Assembly (NCBI RefSeq): GCF_001305595.1
Contig: NZ_CP012401.1
Location: 310,001-374,000 of the forward strand
Origin: Azospirillum thiophilum
GTDB lineage: Bacteria; Pseudomonadota; Alphaproteobacteria; Azospirillales; Azospirillaceae
DNA: 64,000 nt
Direction: 5' to 3'
Positions 53,238 through 62,055 of this stretch are shown in pieces. Position 1 is the first letter of the stretch, and every line of letters starts with the position of its first letter. The notes beneath the pieces are model-generated. The model had not been told where the DNA came from, did no database searches, and worked only from the letters and a program-made list of their open reading frames with translations. The translations under genes and the position numbers were made by a program.

Positions 53238-54369
53238 TCAGCCGCCCGCGGCGTGGGCATCGTCGCTCTGGCCCTTGATCCTGGAGGCCAGCGCCGCCTC
53301 CAGGAAGGGATCGAGCGCCCCGTCCAGCACCGCCTGGCTCTGCGAGGTCTCCACCTCCGTCCGCAGGTCCTTCACCATCTGGTAGGGGTGCAGGACATAG
53401 GACCGGATCTGGTGGCCCCAGCCGATGTCGGTCTTGGTCGCTTCCAGCGCGGCGGCGGCATCCTCGCGGATCTTCAGCTCCCGCTCGTACAGGCGGGCGC
53501 GCAGCATGTCCCACGCCTTGGCGCGGTTCTTGTGCTGCGACCGCTCCTGCTGGCAACTCACCACGATGTTCGTCGGGATGTGCGTGATGCGCACCGCCGA
53601 GTCGGTCTTGTTGATGTGCTGGCCGCCGGCGCCTGACGCCCGGTAGGTGTCGATGCGGCAGTCCTTCTCGTTGATCTCGATGTCGATCTTGTCGTCGATC
53701 ACCGGAGACACCGAGACGGCGGCGAAGCTGGTCTGGCGCCGCGCCTGGCTGTCGAACGGGCTGATGCGCACCAGACGGTGCACCCCGGCCTCGGTCTTCA
53801 GCCAGCCATAGGCGTTGTGGCCCTTGATCTGCACGGTGGCCGACTTGATGCCGGCCTCTTCGCCCGGGGTCTCGTCCAGCCAGTCGGCCTTGTAGCCATG
53901 CTGCTCGGCCCAGCGGGTGTACATGCGCATCAGCATCAGCGCCCAATCCTGGGCCTCCGTGCCGCCGGCGCCGGCATTCACCTCGACGAAGCAGTCGTTG
54001 GCATCGGCCTCGCCCGACAGCAGGCTTTCGATCTGGAGCTGGTTGGCCCGCTTGCGAAGGCCGTAGAGCTGGGCTTCGGCATCGGCGACGACGGTCGCGT
54101 CCCCCTCCAGCTCGCCCATCTCGATCAGTTCCAGGCTGTCGGACAGGTCACGCTCCAGCGCACGGTAGCCGGCGACGGAGGTGTCGAGCTGGGTGCGCTC
54201 GCGCATGATGGTCTGGGCGCGCGAGGGATCGTCCCAAAGCTTGGGATCCTCGGCGAGGTTGTTCAGTTCGTCGAGACGCCGCAGTGCATTGTCCCAGTCA
54301 AAGATGCCTCCTCAGCAGCGCCAGCGATTCTCTGATCTCGCCGGCGGCCGCTTCGATCTCGGCCCGCAT
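53238..54369 (-). CDS. prfB: Peptide chain release factor 2, programmed +1 frameshift
   Basis: RF2 releases peptides at UAA and UGA. The first 23 codons ([20 protein letters not shown] and so on) end at an in-frame TGA (54300-54298). A +1 shift at CTT-TGA-C continues into DWDN and the rest, 376 residues in total. The RF2 body has the SPF anticodon tripeptide ([16 protein letters not shown]) and the GGQ motif ([18 protein letters not shown]). GAGGAGG lies 7 nt before the ATG. The shift makes synthesis depend on RF2 level. Confidence 0.97.
54297..54312 (-). promoter_or_regulatory. prfB +1 frameshift site
   Basis: Read on the minus strand: AGGAGG-CAT-CTT-TGA-C. The internal Shine-Dalgarno-like AGGAGG, a 3-nt spacer, the slippery CTT and the TGA followed by C match the classical autoregulatory RF2 site. 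In this position AGGAGG is a better match to anti-SD than the AGGGGG of E. coli. Confidence 0.95.
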
Positions 54370-54701
54370 GGCGGTGCCTCCTCGTCAGCCAGAGTTGAAA
54401 GATATGTCGGGTGCATATGTAGCGGCTCGGTCTCCGGCTTGCACCCTCTTAATGACCGGCCGGAGGGCGGCAATGCGCGCGTAATGGGATGGCTTGCCAC
54501 TTTCGTGTATGGCCCAGCCCCGGCTTGGTGGTCCTAACCGTTTGGAATCATCCGCCAAGTTGATTTCAGAGTACGCCCCATAGCCGGCGGCACAACCCTA
54601 CCGCGGCTGCGGGAAATCGCCGAAATCGTGGTTATCTTCGCCTCCGAACTTCGCCTTTCTTGCGCGGTCGCGCAGAGGCGCCGAGCATCTCTGCCGGGGG
54701 C
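54370..54701. other. Intergenic region between divergent prfB and MBOAT genes
   Basis: 332 nt hold the prfB RBS on the minus strand and presumably two divergent promoters. I see no convincing ORF, tRNA or strong hairpin in it. The start of the MBOAT gene is preceded by a GGGGG run that can serve as RBS. Confidence 0.5.
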
Positions 54702-56141
54702 ATGATGAGCTTCACCAGCCTGAATTTCCTGCTGTTCATCACGGTATTCAGCGCCGGCTTCATGGCGCTGGCGCGCACGCGCGCCTTCACGCCCTTCCTG
54801 CTGGCGGCCAGCTACATCTTCTATGGTTACTGGGATTACCGGTTCTGCGGGCTGCTGGCGCTCAGCACCTTCATCGACTTCTATTGCGGGCTGAAGATCG
54901 CCGATTCGACGGACCGCCAGACCAGGAAGCTGTACCTGTTCATCAGCCTGGGCGCCAACCTGGGCATGCTGTTCTACTTCAAATACTACAACTTCTTCGC
55001 CGACAGCGCCGAGATCGCGCTGGCCTCGCTGGGGATCGAGATCGGGCGGCGGACGCTGGACATCCTGCTGCCGGTCGGCATCTCCTTCTACACCTTCCAG
55101 AATCTCAGCTACGGCATCGATCTCTACACCGGCGAGGTGAAGCAGCCGGAACGGTCGCTGATGCGCTACGCCACCTTCGTCGCCTTCTTCCCGCAGCTGG
55201 TGGCCGGCCCGATCGTGCGGGCCCGAGACCTGCTGCCGCAAATCCAGCAGCGCCCGCGCGACATTCCATTCCAGGAACGCTTCGCCGGGCTGGAAAAGGT
55301 GATCTGGGGCTATTTCCTGAAGATCGGGCTGGCCGACAACGCCGCGGTGGTGGTCGATGCCCGCTTCCACCAACCGGAATTCTTCAACGCCCTCCAGCAT
55401 CTCATCGGGCTGGCCTGCTTCTCGCTCCAGATCTACGGCGACTTCGCCGGCTATTCGCTGATCGCCATTGGGCTGGCACAGATCTTCGGCTACACCATGT
55501 GCGACAACTTCGCCCGCCCCTATTTCGCCACCGGCATGCGCGACTTCTGGCGGCGTTGGCACATCTCGCTGTCCACCTGGTTCCGCGACTATGTCTATGT
55601 GCCGATGGGCGGCAGCCGGACACGCTGGCTGCGCATCCGCAACGTCGTCATCACCATGTTGATCTCCGGCCTGTGGCACGGCGCCAACTGGACCTTCGTG
55701 CTGTGGGGCGCCCTGCATGGCGGCCTGATGCTGGTGGAGGACGGCCTGCGCCGGCTGGCCGCCGTCAGCCCGCTGCGGCTGGGCGGCCCGGCGCTGGCCG
55801 CCGGCCGGCTGGTGATGGTCGGGCTGGTGTTCGCCGTGGTGACGCTGACCTGGCTGCCCTTCCGCGCCGACAATCTCCAAACCGTGTGGACCATCCTGGG
55901 CATCATCGCCGACGGCGATTTCGGCCTCCAGCAGGGCAACCAGCAGGCCAGCTCGCTGCTGCGCGTCGCCGTCACCGGCCTGATCGTGCTGCTGGTCGAC
56001 GCATTGGTCGAGCGCGGCGCCGGCCGCCGCTATGCCGGAACCAACGTGGTGGCGCGGTCGATGGCCTGCTCCGCCCTGATCCTGGTGATGCTGCTGTTCG
56101 GCAGCTTCGCCAACCACGCCTTCATCTATTTCCAGTTCTGA
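54702..56141 (+). CDS. MBOAT O-acyltransferase, AlgI/DltB-type
   Basis: The integral membrane enzyme moves acyl groups, often acetyl, across the membrane to a polysaccharide. The 479-residue product starts MMSFTSLNFLLFITVFSAGF and has about ten spans. It carries the family motifs YFKYYNFF, ILLPVGISFYTFQNLSYGID, DFWRRWHISLSTWFRDYVY and the active-site His326 in SGLWHGANWTFVLWG. The start is ATG 54702 or 54705. It is 24 nt before an SGNH-type gene, the usual pairing for O-acetylation systems. Alginate genes are not seen. Confidence 0.92.
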   Translation: MMSFTSLNFLLFITVFSAGFMALARTRAFTPFLLAASYIFYGYWDYRFCGLLALSTFIDFYCGLKIADSTDRQTRKLYLFISLGANLGMLFYFKYYNFFADSAEIALASLGIEIGRRTLDILLPVGISFYTFQNLSYGIDLYTGEVKQPERSLMRYATFVAFFPQLVAGPIVRARDLLPQIQQRPRDIPFQERFAGLEKVIWGYFLKIGLADNAAVVVDARFHQPEFFNALQHLIGLACFSLQIYGDFAGYSLIAIGLAQIFGYTMCDNFARPYFATGMRDFWRRWHISLSTWFRDYVYVPMGGSRTRWLRIRNVVITMLISGLWHGANWTFVLWGALHGGLMLVEDGLRRLAAVSPLRLGGPALAAGRLVMVGLVFAVVTLTWLPFRADNLQTVWTILGIIADGDFGLQQGNQQASSLLRVAVTGLIVLLVDALVERGAGRRYAGTNVVARSMACSALILVMLLFGSFANHAFIYFQF

Positions 56142-56165
56142 CCCGACCGGACGGAGACCACCCCC

Positions 56166-57116
56166 ATGTACCGCCTTCTGGCTTGCATCGTGCTGATCCT
56201 CGCCACCGTCACGGCGATGGACCGGGTTCTCGCCTCGGCGCTTGGCGACCTGCTGCTGCGCTCCAGCGACCGCTTCATGGCGATCTACCGCCAGCCGGAC
56301 CCGGATGCCCGGCCGGTCGATGTGGTCGTGCTCGGCAACTCGCGGGCGGACAACCATTTCCCGGTCTCCGCACTGCGGGAGACGGCCTGCGGCGAGGCGC
56401 TGAACCTGGGCATGGGCGGCGCCCCGACCGTGCTGTCGGCGCTGCTGTGGGAGGATTATGTCGAGCGGCATGGCGCCCCGCGCCTGCTTGTGCTGGAGCC
56501 GACCGGGCTGGTCGACAACCCGCACGACCTCGCCGACCTGCCGATGCTGGCCCATTACTCGCCGCGCATCGACGCCTTCGTCCGGCAGGAGAACGAGACG
56601 CTGTGGCTGGCCAACCATGCCTTCCACCTGATGACCTTCAACAACAACCAGACCATGCGGCTGGCCGCCGGGCTACTGAAGCCGGCCGCCGACCGCACGC
56701 TGGTCGGCGCCATCCCCGCCCCGCTGAAGGCCCAGCTCGCCGCCGCCCCCGACGAGCTGATGACCGCCGACGAGGCCAACTGGCGGGCACTCGACCGCAT
56801 CGTCCGCAGCGCCCGGGAGCATGGCACGCAGGTCGCGGTGGTCGTCACCCCCTATTTCCCGACCTATGCCGGCAAGCTGAGGAATTTCGACGCCTTCTTT
56901 GCCGAGTTGAAGACCCGGCTGCCCGCCGGCGTCACCATGATCGACGCCCGCCGCGCCGTGCAGAGGGACGAGCTGTTCATGGACGCCCTGCACGTCAACG
57001 AGGACGGGGTGCGCGCCATGTTCGCAGCGCTGGCCCCCGACCTGCGCCCGCTCGGCACCTGCCCGGTCGCACCGGCGGACGCCATCGCCTCGCTGTCGGC
57101 ACCGGTAGCGCATTGA
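56166..57116 (+). CDS. SGNH-hydrolase-like protein, partner of MBOAT acyltransferase
   Basis: The 316-residue product has an N-terminal signal anchor (MYRLLACIVLILATVTAMDR), then an SGNH-type fold: VVVLGNSRADNHF (nucleophile Ser59), GEALNLGMGGAP, and DALHVNEDG (Asp273 and His276). These are the catalytic triad positions of AlgJ/AlgX-like and related enzymes that pass the acyl group to the polymer on the periplasmic side. It directly follows the MBOAT gene. The polymer acceptor is unknown. Confidence 0.82.
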   Translation: MYRLLACIVLILATVTAMDRVLASALGDLLLRSSDRFMAIYRQPDPDARPVDVVVLGNSRADNHFPVSALRETACGEALNLGMGGAPTVLSALLWEDYVERHGAPRLLVLEPTGLVDNPHDLADLPMLAHYSPRIDAFVRQENETLWLANHAFHLMTFNNNQTMRLAAGLLKPAADRTLVGAIPAPLKAQLAAAPDELMTADEANWRALDRIVRSAREHGTQVAVVVTPYFPTYAGKLRNFDAFFAELKTRLPAGVTMIDARRAVQRDELFMDALHVNEDGVRAMFAALAPDLRPLGTCPVAPADAIASLSAPVAH

Positions 57117-57118
57117 CG

Positions 57119-57147
57119 AAAGGGGCGCCCGCGAGGACGCCCCTTCG
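57119..57147. terminator. Hairpin between convergent SGNH and mrcA genes
   Basis: AAGGGGCG and CGCCCCTT form an 8-bp stem with a 10-nt loop; flanking CGA/TCG can extend it with a bulge. It lies 3 nt after the SGNH-gene stop and 10 nt after the pbp1A stop on the other strand. T-tracts are minimal. Confidence 0.6.
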
Positions 57148-57156
57148 ATCTTCCGC

Positions 57157-59700
57157 TCAGTACAGCCCGCCGGTCCCCAGCGTCGCCGCGGCAGGCGGGG
57201 CCGGGACGCCCGGCTGGGTGGCGCCGAAGCCCATGGCGGAATTGGGGCCGGCGTTGGGATCGCCGAAACTCCCCTGGGAGGAGCCGTCCAGCACGATCTG
57301 CGGCTGGTCGGGGTTGGGTTCGGTGCCGGGCAGGAAGGCCTCCCAGATCGCGCGGCTGTCGCCGGGCTGGGCCAGCTGGCCATTCGCCGGATTGACGCGG
57401 ACCAGACGCAGCCCCGGCGGAACGCGGAACGGGGTGGCCGGCTTGTCCTTCAGCGCCACCTGCATGACCTCCTTGAACACCGGCACCGCGGCCGAGCCGC
57501 CGGTTTCGTGCCCGCCCAGCGAGCGCGGCTGGTCGAAGCCGATGTAGGTGCCGACCACCAGATCGGGCGAGAAACCCATGAACCACGCGTCATGGCTGTC
57601 GTTGGTGGTGCCGGTCTTGCCGGCCAGCGGCTTGCCCAGCGACCTCAGGGCCGCCGCAGTGCCGCGCTGAACCACGCCTTCGAGGATCGAGACGATCTGG
57701 TAGGTGGTGCGCGGGTCGTTGACCTGCTCGCGGGTGTCGGGCACCGCCGGCACCGCCATCCCGTCCTTCCAGGCCACGGCGGAGCAGTTTTCGCAGGCGC
57801 GGTTGTCGTGGCGGAAGATGGTCTTGCCGTTGCGGTCCTGGACGCGGTCGATGAAGGTCGGCACCACCCGCTTGCCGCCATTGTCGAGCATGGCATAAGC
57901 GGTGGACAGCCGCAGCACCGTCGTCTCGCCGGCTCCCAGCGACATCGGCAGGTAGGGCTGGAGGTTGTCGACGATGCCGAACTTCTCGGCCAGCGCCTTG
58001 ACCTTGTCCATGCCGATCTGCTGGGCGAGGCGGACGGTCATGACGTTGCGCGACTTCTCGATGCCGACGCGCAGCGGGGTCGGGCCGTAGAACTCGTGGC
58101 TGTAGTTCTCCGGCCGCCAGACCGGCTGCCCGCCGCCCGGATCGAAGGAGAAGGGCGCGTCCATCACCAGCGACGACGGGGTGAAGCCCTGGTTCAGCGC
58201 GGTCAGATAGACGAAGGGCTTGAAGGAGGATCCGGGCTGGCGCAGCGCCTGGGTGGCGCGGTTGAACACGCTCATGGCCGGCGAGAAGCCGCCGACCATC
58301 GCCAGCACGCGGCCGGTGTGCGGATCGAGCGCGACCAGCCCGCCCTGCACCGTCGGGATCTGGCGCAGGCCGTAGCTGCCGGGCGGCAGTTCCTTCGCCG
58401 CAGCCTTGTCGCCCTTTTTGGCCGGCTTCTCGTCCTCGTCCTTGCCGGCCGGGCCGCTCACCGGCTCGACCAGCAGCAGGTCGCCCAGCTTGGCGACGTC
58501 GGACGGCTTGCGGACCGCCGGCCCCAGGGTCTCGCCCTCCTTCCAGGGGCGGGCCCAGCGCAGTTCCGACAGGGGGATGCGGCCGCGGCTGCCGTCGGTC
58601 AGCCCGATGTCGAGACCGTCGGCCTGATCGTCCTTCAGCACGACGGCCAGCTTCCAGCCCTCCGACCCGGCGGGCGGCGGCATGGCGGCCAGCTTCTTCG
58701 GCCAGTTGTCGAAATTATCCATCCGGCCGACCGGCCCACGCCAGCCATGGCGGCGGTCATAGGCGATCAGCCCGTCGCGCAGAGCCTTGGTCGCCGCCGT
58801 CTGCAACTGCGGGTCCATCGAGGCGCGGACCGACAGCCCGCCCTCGTACAGCGCCTGCTCGCCATAGAGCTTCACCAGCTCGCGCCGGATCTCCTCGGCG
58901 AAATATTCGGCCGTCACCACCTCCTGGTCGTCGCGCTTGCGGGTCTGCAGCGGCCGGCCCTGCGCGGACTTGGCCTCGTCGGGGGTGATGTAGCCATCCT
59001 CCGACATGCGGCCGATCACCCAGTTGCGGCGGGCGATGGCGGCGTCATGCTGGCGTTCCGGGTTGTAGTTGGACGGCGCCTTGGGAAGCGCGGCCAGGAA
59101 GGCGACCTCCTCGATGCTCAGCTCGTCCAGCGCCTTGTTGAAATAGTTCATCGCCGCCGCGGCCACGCCGTAGGACCGGTTCCCCAGGAAGATCTCGTTG
59201 AGATACAGCTCCATGATGCGGTCCTTGGTGAAGGCCCGCTCGATGCGGACCGCCAGGATCGCCTCCTTGATCTTGCGGGCGAAGGACACCTCGTTGGTCA
59301 GCAGCATGTTCTTGGCGACCTGCTGCGTGATCGTGCTGGCGCCCACCGGCCGGCGGTCGCGGCCGAAATTCTCGATGTTGGTCAGGATCGCGCGCAGGAT
59401 GCCGAGCGGGTCGACGCCCTGGTGTGCGTAGAAATTCTTGTCCTCGGCCGCCATGAAGGCGTTGATGACCCGGCGCGGCATGGCGTCGATCGGCACGAAG
59501 ACGCGGCGTTCCGAGGCGAATTCGGCCATCAGCCGACCGTCGCCGGCATAGATGCGCGTCGTCACCGGCGGTTCGTAGTTCGCCAGCTTGGTATAGTCGG
59601 GCAGGTCGTTGTCGTAATGCTCGAACAGGAAGACCAGCCCCCCGGCGCCGGCAAGCGCCAGCATCACGAAGGCCATCAGCAAGGACAGAAGAAGGCGCAT
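57157..59700 (-). CDS. mrcA: Penicillin-binding protein 1A (bifunctional)
   Basis: Class A PBP that polymerises and cross-links peptidoglycan at the inner membrane. The 847-residue product has an N-terminal span (MRLLLSLLMAFVMLALAGAG). The glycosyltransferase domain carries Glu86 in AAEDKNFYAHQGVD and GASTITQQVAKN. The transpeptidase domain carries SSFK (491-494), SRN (550-552) and KTG (695-697). An OB-like insertion is around residues 315-445. Length is typical. It is preceded by a 210-nt gap after amiC, so it has its own promoter. Confidence 0.95.
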   Translation of the reverse strand: MRLLLSLLMAFVMLALAGAGGLVFLFEHYDNDLPDYTKLANYEPPVTTRIYAGDGRLMAEFASERRVFVPIDAMPRRVINAFMAAEDKNFYAHQGVDPLGILRAILTNIENFGRDRRPVGASTITQQVAKNMLLTNEVSFARKIKEAILAVRIERAFTKDRIMELYLNEIFLGNRSYGVAAAAMNYFNKALDELSIEEVAFLAALPKAPSNYNPERQHDAAIARRNWVIGRMSEDGYITPDEAKSAQGRPLQTRKRDDQEVVTAEYFAEEIRRELVKLYGEQALYEGGLSVRASMDPQLQTAATKALRDGLIAYDRRHGWRGPVGRMDNFDNWPKKLAAMPPPAGSEGWKLAVVLKDDQADGLDIGLTDGSRGRIPLSELRWARPWKEGETLGPAVRKPSDVAKLGDLLLVEPVSGPAGKDEDEKPAKKGDKAAAKELPPGSYGLRQIPTVQGGLVALDPHTGRVLAMVGGFSPAMSVFNRATQALRQPGSSFKPFVYLTALNQGFTPSSLVMDAPFSFDPGGGQPVWRPENYSHEFYGPTPLRVGIEKSRNVMTVRLAQQIGMDKVKALAEKFGIVDNLQPYLPMSLGAGETTVLRLSTAYAMLDNGGKRVVPTFIDRVQDRNGKTIFRHDNRACENCSAVAWKDGMAVPAVPDTREQVNDPRTTYQIVSILEGVVQRGTAAALRSLGKPLAGKTGTTNDSHDAWFMGFSPDLVVGTYIGFDQPRSLGGHETGGSAAVPVFKEVMQVALKDKPATPFRVPPGLRLVRVNPANGQLAQPGDSRAIWEAFLPGTEPNPDQPQIVLDGSSQGSFGDPNAGPNSAMGFGATQPGVPAPPAAATLGTGGLY

Positions 59701-59913
59701 GACCGATCCCGCAAGAAACGACGAAGGACGCGCCGCGGCCCCGGACCCATCGGTCCCGGACGGCCGGCACGCCTGACAAGGCGGCGCATCCTACACCGCC
59801 GCGGCGTGAAGCGCCGCCCCCGTTCCCGTCATGTCAGGAAAATGTGACGCGCAGAGGGCGTCGGCGGGAAAGCGCCGGCGCAAAGGGAGTAGAAGGGCGT
59901 CCCCGGCGGCGTT

Positions 59914-61395
59914 TCAGCTGCGCTGCGACCCGTGCAGCCAGCGGAAATAGGCGTCGATGGTGCGCGCCAGCCCCCTGCCCAGCCGTTCGCGATGGGTGGA
60001 GGAGGACAGCAACCCGACATCCTGCCGGTTGGACAGATAGCCCATCTCGATCAGCGCCGACGGCACGTCGGGGGCGGTCAGCACGGCGAAGCCGGCCTGC
60101 CGGTGCGGCTTGTTCGGGATCAGCGGGACGTCCCGCGCCAGCGTCTGCAAGGCCAGCGTCGCGAAGCGCTTGGAATGGTTCATGGTGTCGCGCTGGGCCA
60201 GATCGATCAGGATGTTGGCGACCAGCCGGTTCTCCCCCGACAGGTCGAGCCCGACCAGCGCGTCGGAGCGGTTCTCCTTGGCGGCCAGCATCTCCGCCTC
60301 GCGGTCCGACGCCTTGTCCGACAGGGTGTAGATCGACAGGCCGCGCATGTCGCCGCTGCTGATGCTGTCGGCGTGCAGCGAGATGAACAGGTCCGCCCCG
60401 GCGTCGCGTCCGATGGTGACGCGGTCGCGCAGGCGGATGAACACGTCGCTGTCGCGGGTCAGCTTCACCCGGTAGCGGCCGGTCGCCTCCAGTTGGCGCT
60501 TCACCTCGCGGGCGGCGGCAAGCGTGATGTCCTTCTCATAGACGCCGCCGACGCCGATGGCACCGGGATCCTGCCCGCCATGGCCGGGGTCCAGCACGAT
60601 CAGCGGCCGTTCCGCCACGGCCGGCGGCTTGTTCTCCGGCGGCGGCGGGGCGATGGGCAGCGCGGCCGGCATCAGCTGCGCCGGCGGGATCGGCGGCAGC
60701 GGCGCGAAAGGCGGCGGGGCGGCGACGGCGCTCGACGCGGTGGCGCTGGACTCGGTCGACAGCGTCTGACTGGGAAGCGGCACCGCCATCGCCGACGCCA
60801 CCACCGACGCCATCGTCAGAGGCCCCCGGCCTTCGGCGGTCCTGCCGCCATCCTTGCCCCCGGATACCGCAGCGAGCTGGCGGAACTCCGCCGGCGTGGT
60901 CCGCTCCAGATCGAGGACGAGGCGGGGCTGGCGGCCGTCGCGCGCCGGGATCATGAAGCCGTCGCGCAGGCGGGCCGGGCCGACGGTCTCGAAGGTGAGG
61001 CGCGTGCCGCGCTGGCCGCCCGCACCCTGCCCGGCCGCATGGTGGTAGCGCGCCACCACCCCCTTGCCTTCCACCGGCAGCGACCCGCCGGGCCAGACCA
61101 GATCGGGCAGGTCGACGATGACCCGGTAGGGATCGGCGGCGAGCGACACCGAGAAGGGCACGGCATCGCTCAGCTCCAGCACGAAGCGCGTCATGTCCGG
61201 ATGCAGGCCAAGCCGGGCGTCGACCACCGCGGTCCGCTGGGGCGGGACCGGCAAGGCGGCCGTGGTCTGCGCCGTCGAGGGGCCGGAGACACCGAGCAGC
61301 AACGCCAGCAGAACCAGCACCGCCGCGGCGAACAGGCGGAATGCGGACGGGCGGGCCGGCGTGGCGGCGGTCGGCAGGCTGGGCGGCCGTGGCAT
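59914..61395 (-). CDS. amiC: N-acetylmuramoyl-L-alanine amidase with AMIN domain
   Basis: AmiA/B/C-type amidases cleave the peptide from MurNAc to split daughter cells. The 493-residue product has a signal (FRLFAAAVLVLLALLLGVSG), an AMIN domain (about 55-170, septal targeting), a Pro-rich linker, and an Amidase_3 domain with zinc ligands in DPGHGGQDPG, EKD, LHADS and catalytic Glu in PSALIEMGYLSNRQD. A regulatory helix segment appears around the SGENRL region. It is divergent from rne and upstream of mrcA on the same strand. Confidence 0.93.
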   Translation of the reverse strand: MPRPPSLPTAATPARPSAFRLFAAAVLVLLALLLGVSGPSTAQTTAALPVPPQRTAVVDARLGLHPDMTRFVLELSDAVPFSVSLAADPYRVIVDLPDLVWPGGSLPVEGKGVVARYHHAAGQGAGGQRGTRLTFETVGPARLRDGFMIPARDGRQPRLVLDLERTTPAEFRQLAAVSGGKDGGRTAEGRGPLTMASVVASAMAVPLPSQTLSTESSATASSAVAAPPPFAPLPPIPPAQLMPAALPIAPPPPENKPPAVAERPLIVLDPGHGGQDPGAIGVGGVYEKDITLAAAREVKRQLEATGRYRVKLTRDSDVFIRLRDRVTIGRDAGADLFISLHADSISSGDMRGLSIYTLSDKASDREAEMLAAKENRSDALVGLDLSGENRLVANILIDLAQRDTMNHSKRFATLALQTLARDVPLIPNKPHRQAGFAVLTAPDVPSALIEMGYLSNRQDVGLLSSSTHRERLGRGLARTIDAYFRWLHGSQRS

Positions 61396-62055
61396 CGACT
61401 CTCCTCGGCGGCAGACGGGAACGGCAAAAGGTACGCGGTGCGGACACTGCGCGATCCGTCCAGCTATAGCCCAGCCAATTCAACGCTCTCAACGCGGATC
61501 GTCAGATCCCGTGTCAATTGCCGGCGGGGGTGCCGTTCCTGCAACACTGGTCCGGCCGGCGGAAGGCCGCGCCCCGACCACCCCCACGTTTCCGTGCGGC
61601 GAAACAGTTCGCCGAATCGGCGCATTTCCGCGTTGTGCAAGAGGGATCGCTTGTCTATGGTATCTTTGCGACAGACCGCAATTCGCCAGATTCGGGCCGG
61701 AATCCCAAGGTGGGCGCCGATCTCGCTGATCCCCGGATCAGCCGATCGCCGGTCACGGGGCCGTCCATCGGGGCTGCGGCGTCGCCCCCGACCCCGCCCG
61801 TCCGGCCGTCCGCGCCGGAGGGTCGTCGCGGGGTGGCGCGTTCGGATTGGCGGTGAGAGGACGAAACCTCGAAGCTGGCTGTGGCCGCAAGGCGGCAGCC
61901 CGGCGCGTGTCCACCGGTCCGTCCTGGCTGCTCTCGTCAGCGCCGTTCGGCGGCTCCGGTCCGTCGCGCCGTATGCTTCGCCCACAACAGACGCTGCGTC
62001 CAGGCGGCCCGACCGGTCGCGCGGGTTCCCTGGGTCGCGCCGTTGAGGAACGTAT
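61396..62055 (+). promoter_or_regulatory. Long rne leader and divergent promoter region
   Basis: 660 nt without a gene separate amiC (minus) from rne (plus). TTGTGC (61633-61638), 17 nt, TATGGT (61656-61661) is a plausible plus-strand promoter, giving a leader of about 390 nt. Enterobacterial rne has a long 5' leader that senses RNase E activity; such a role here is inference. Short frames in this stretch look like chance. Confidence 0.4.
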
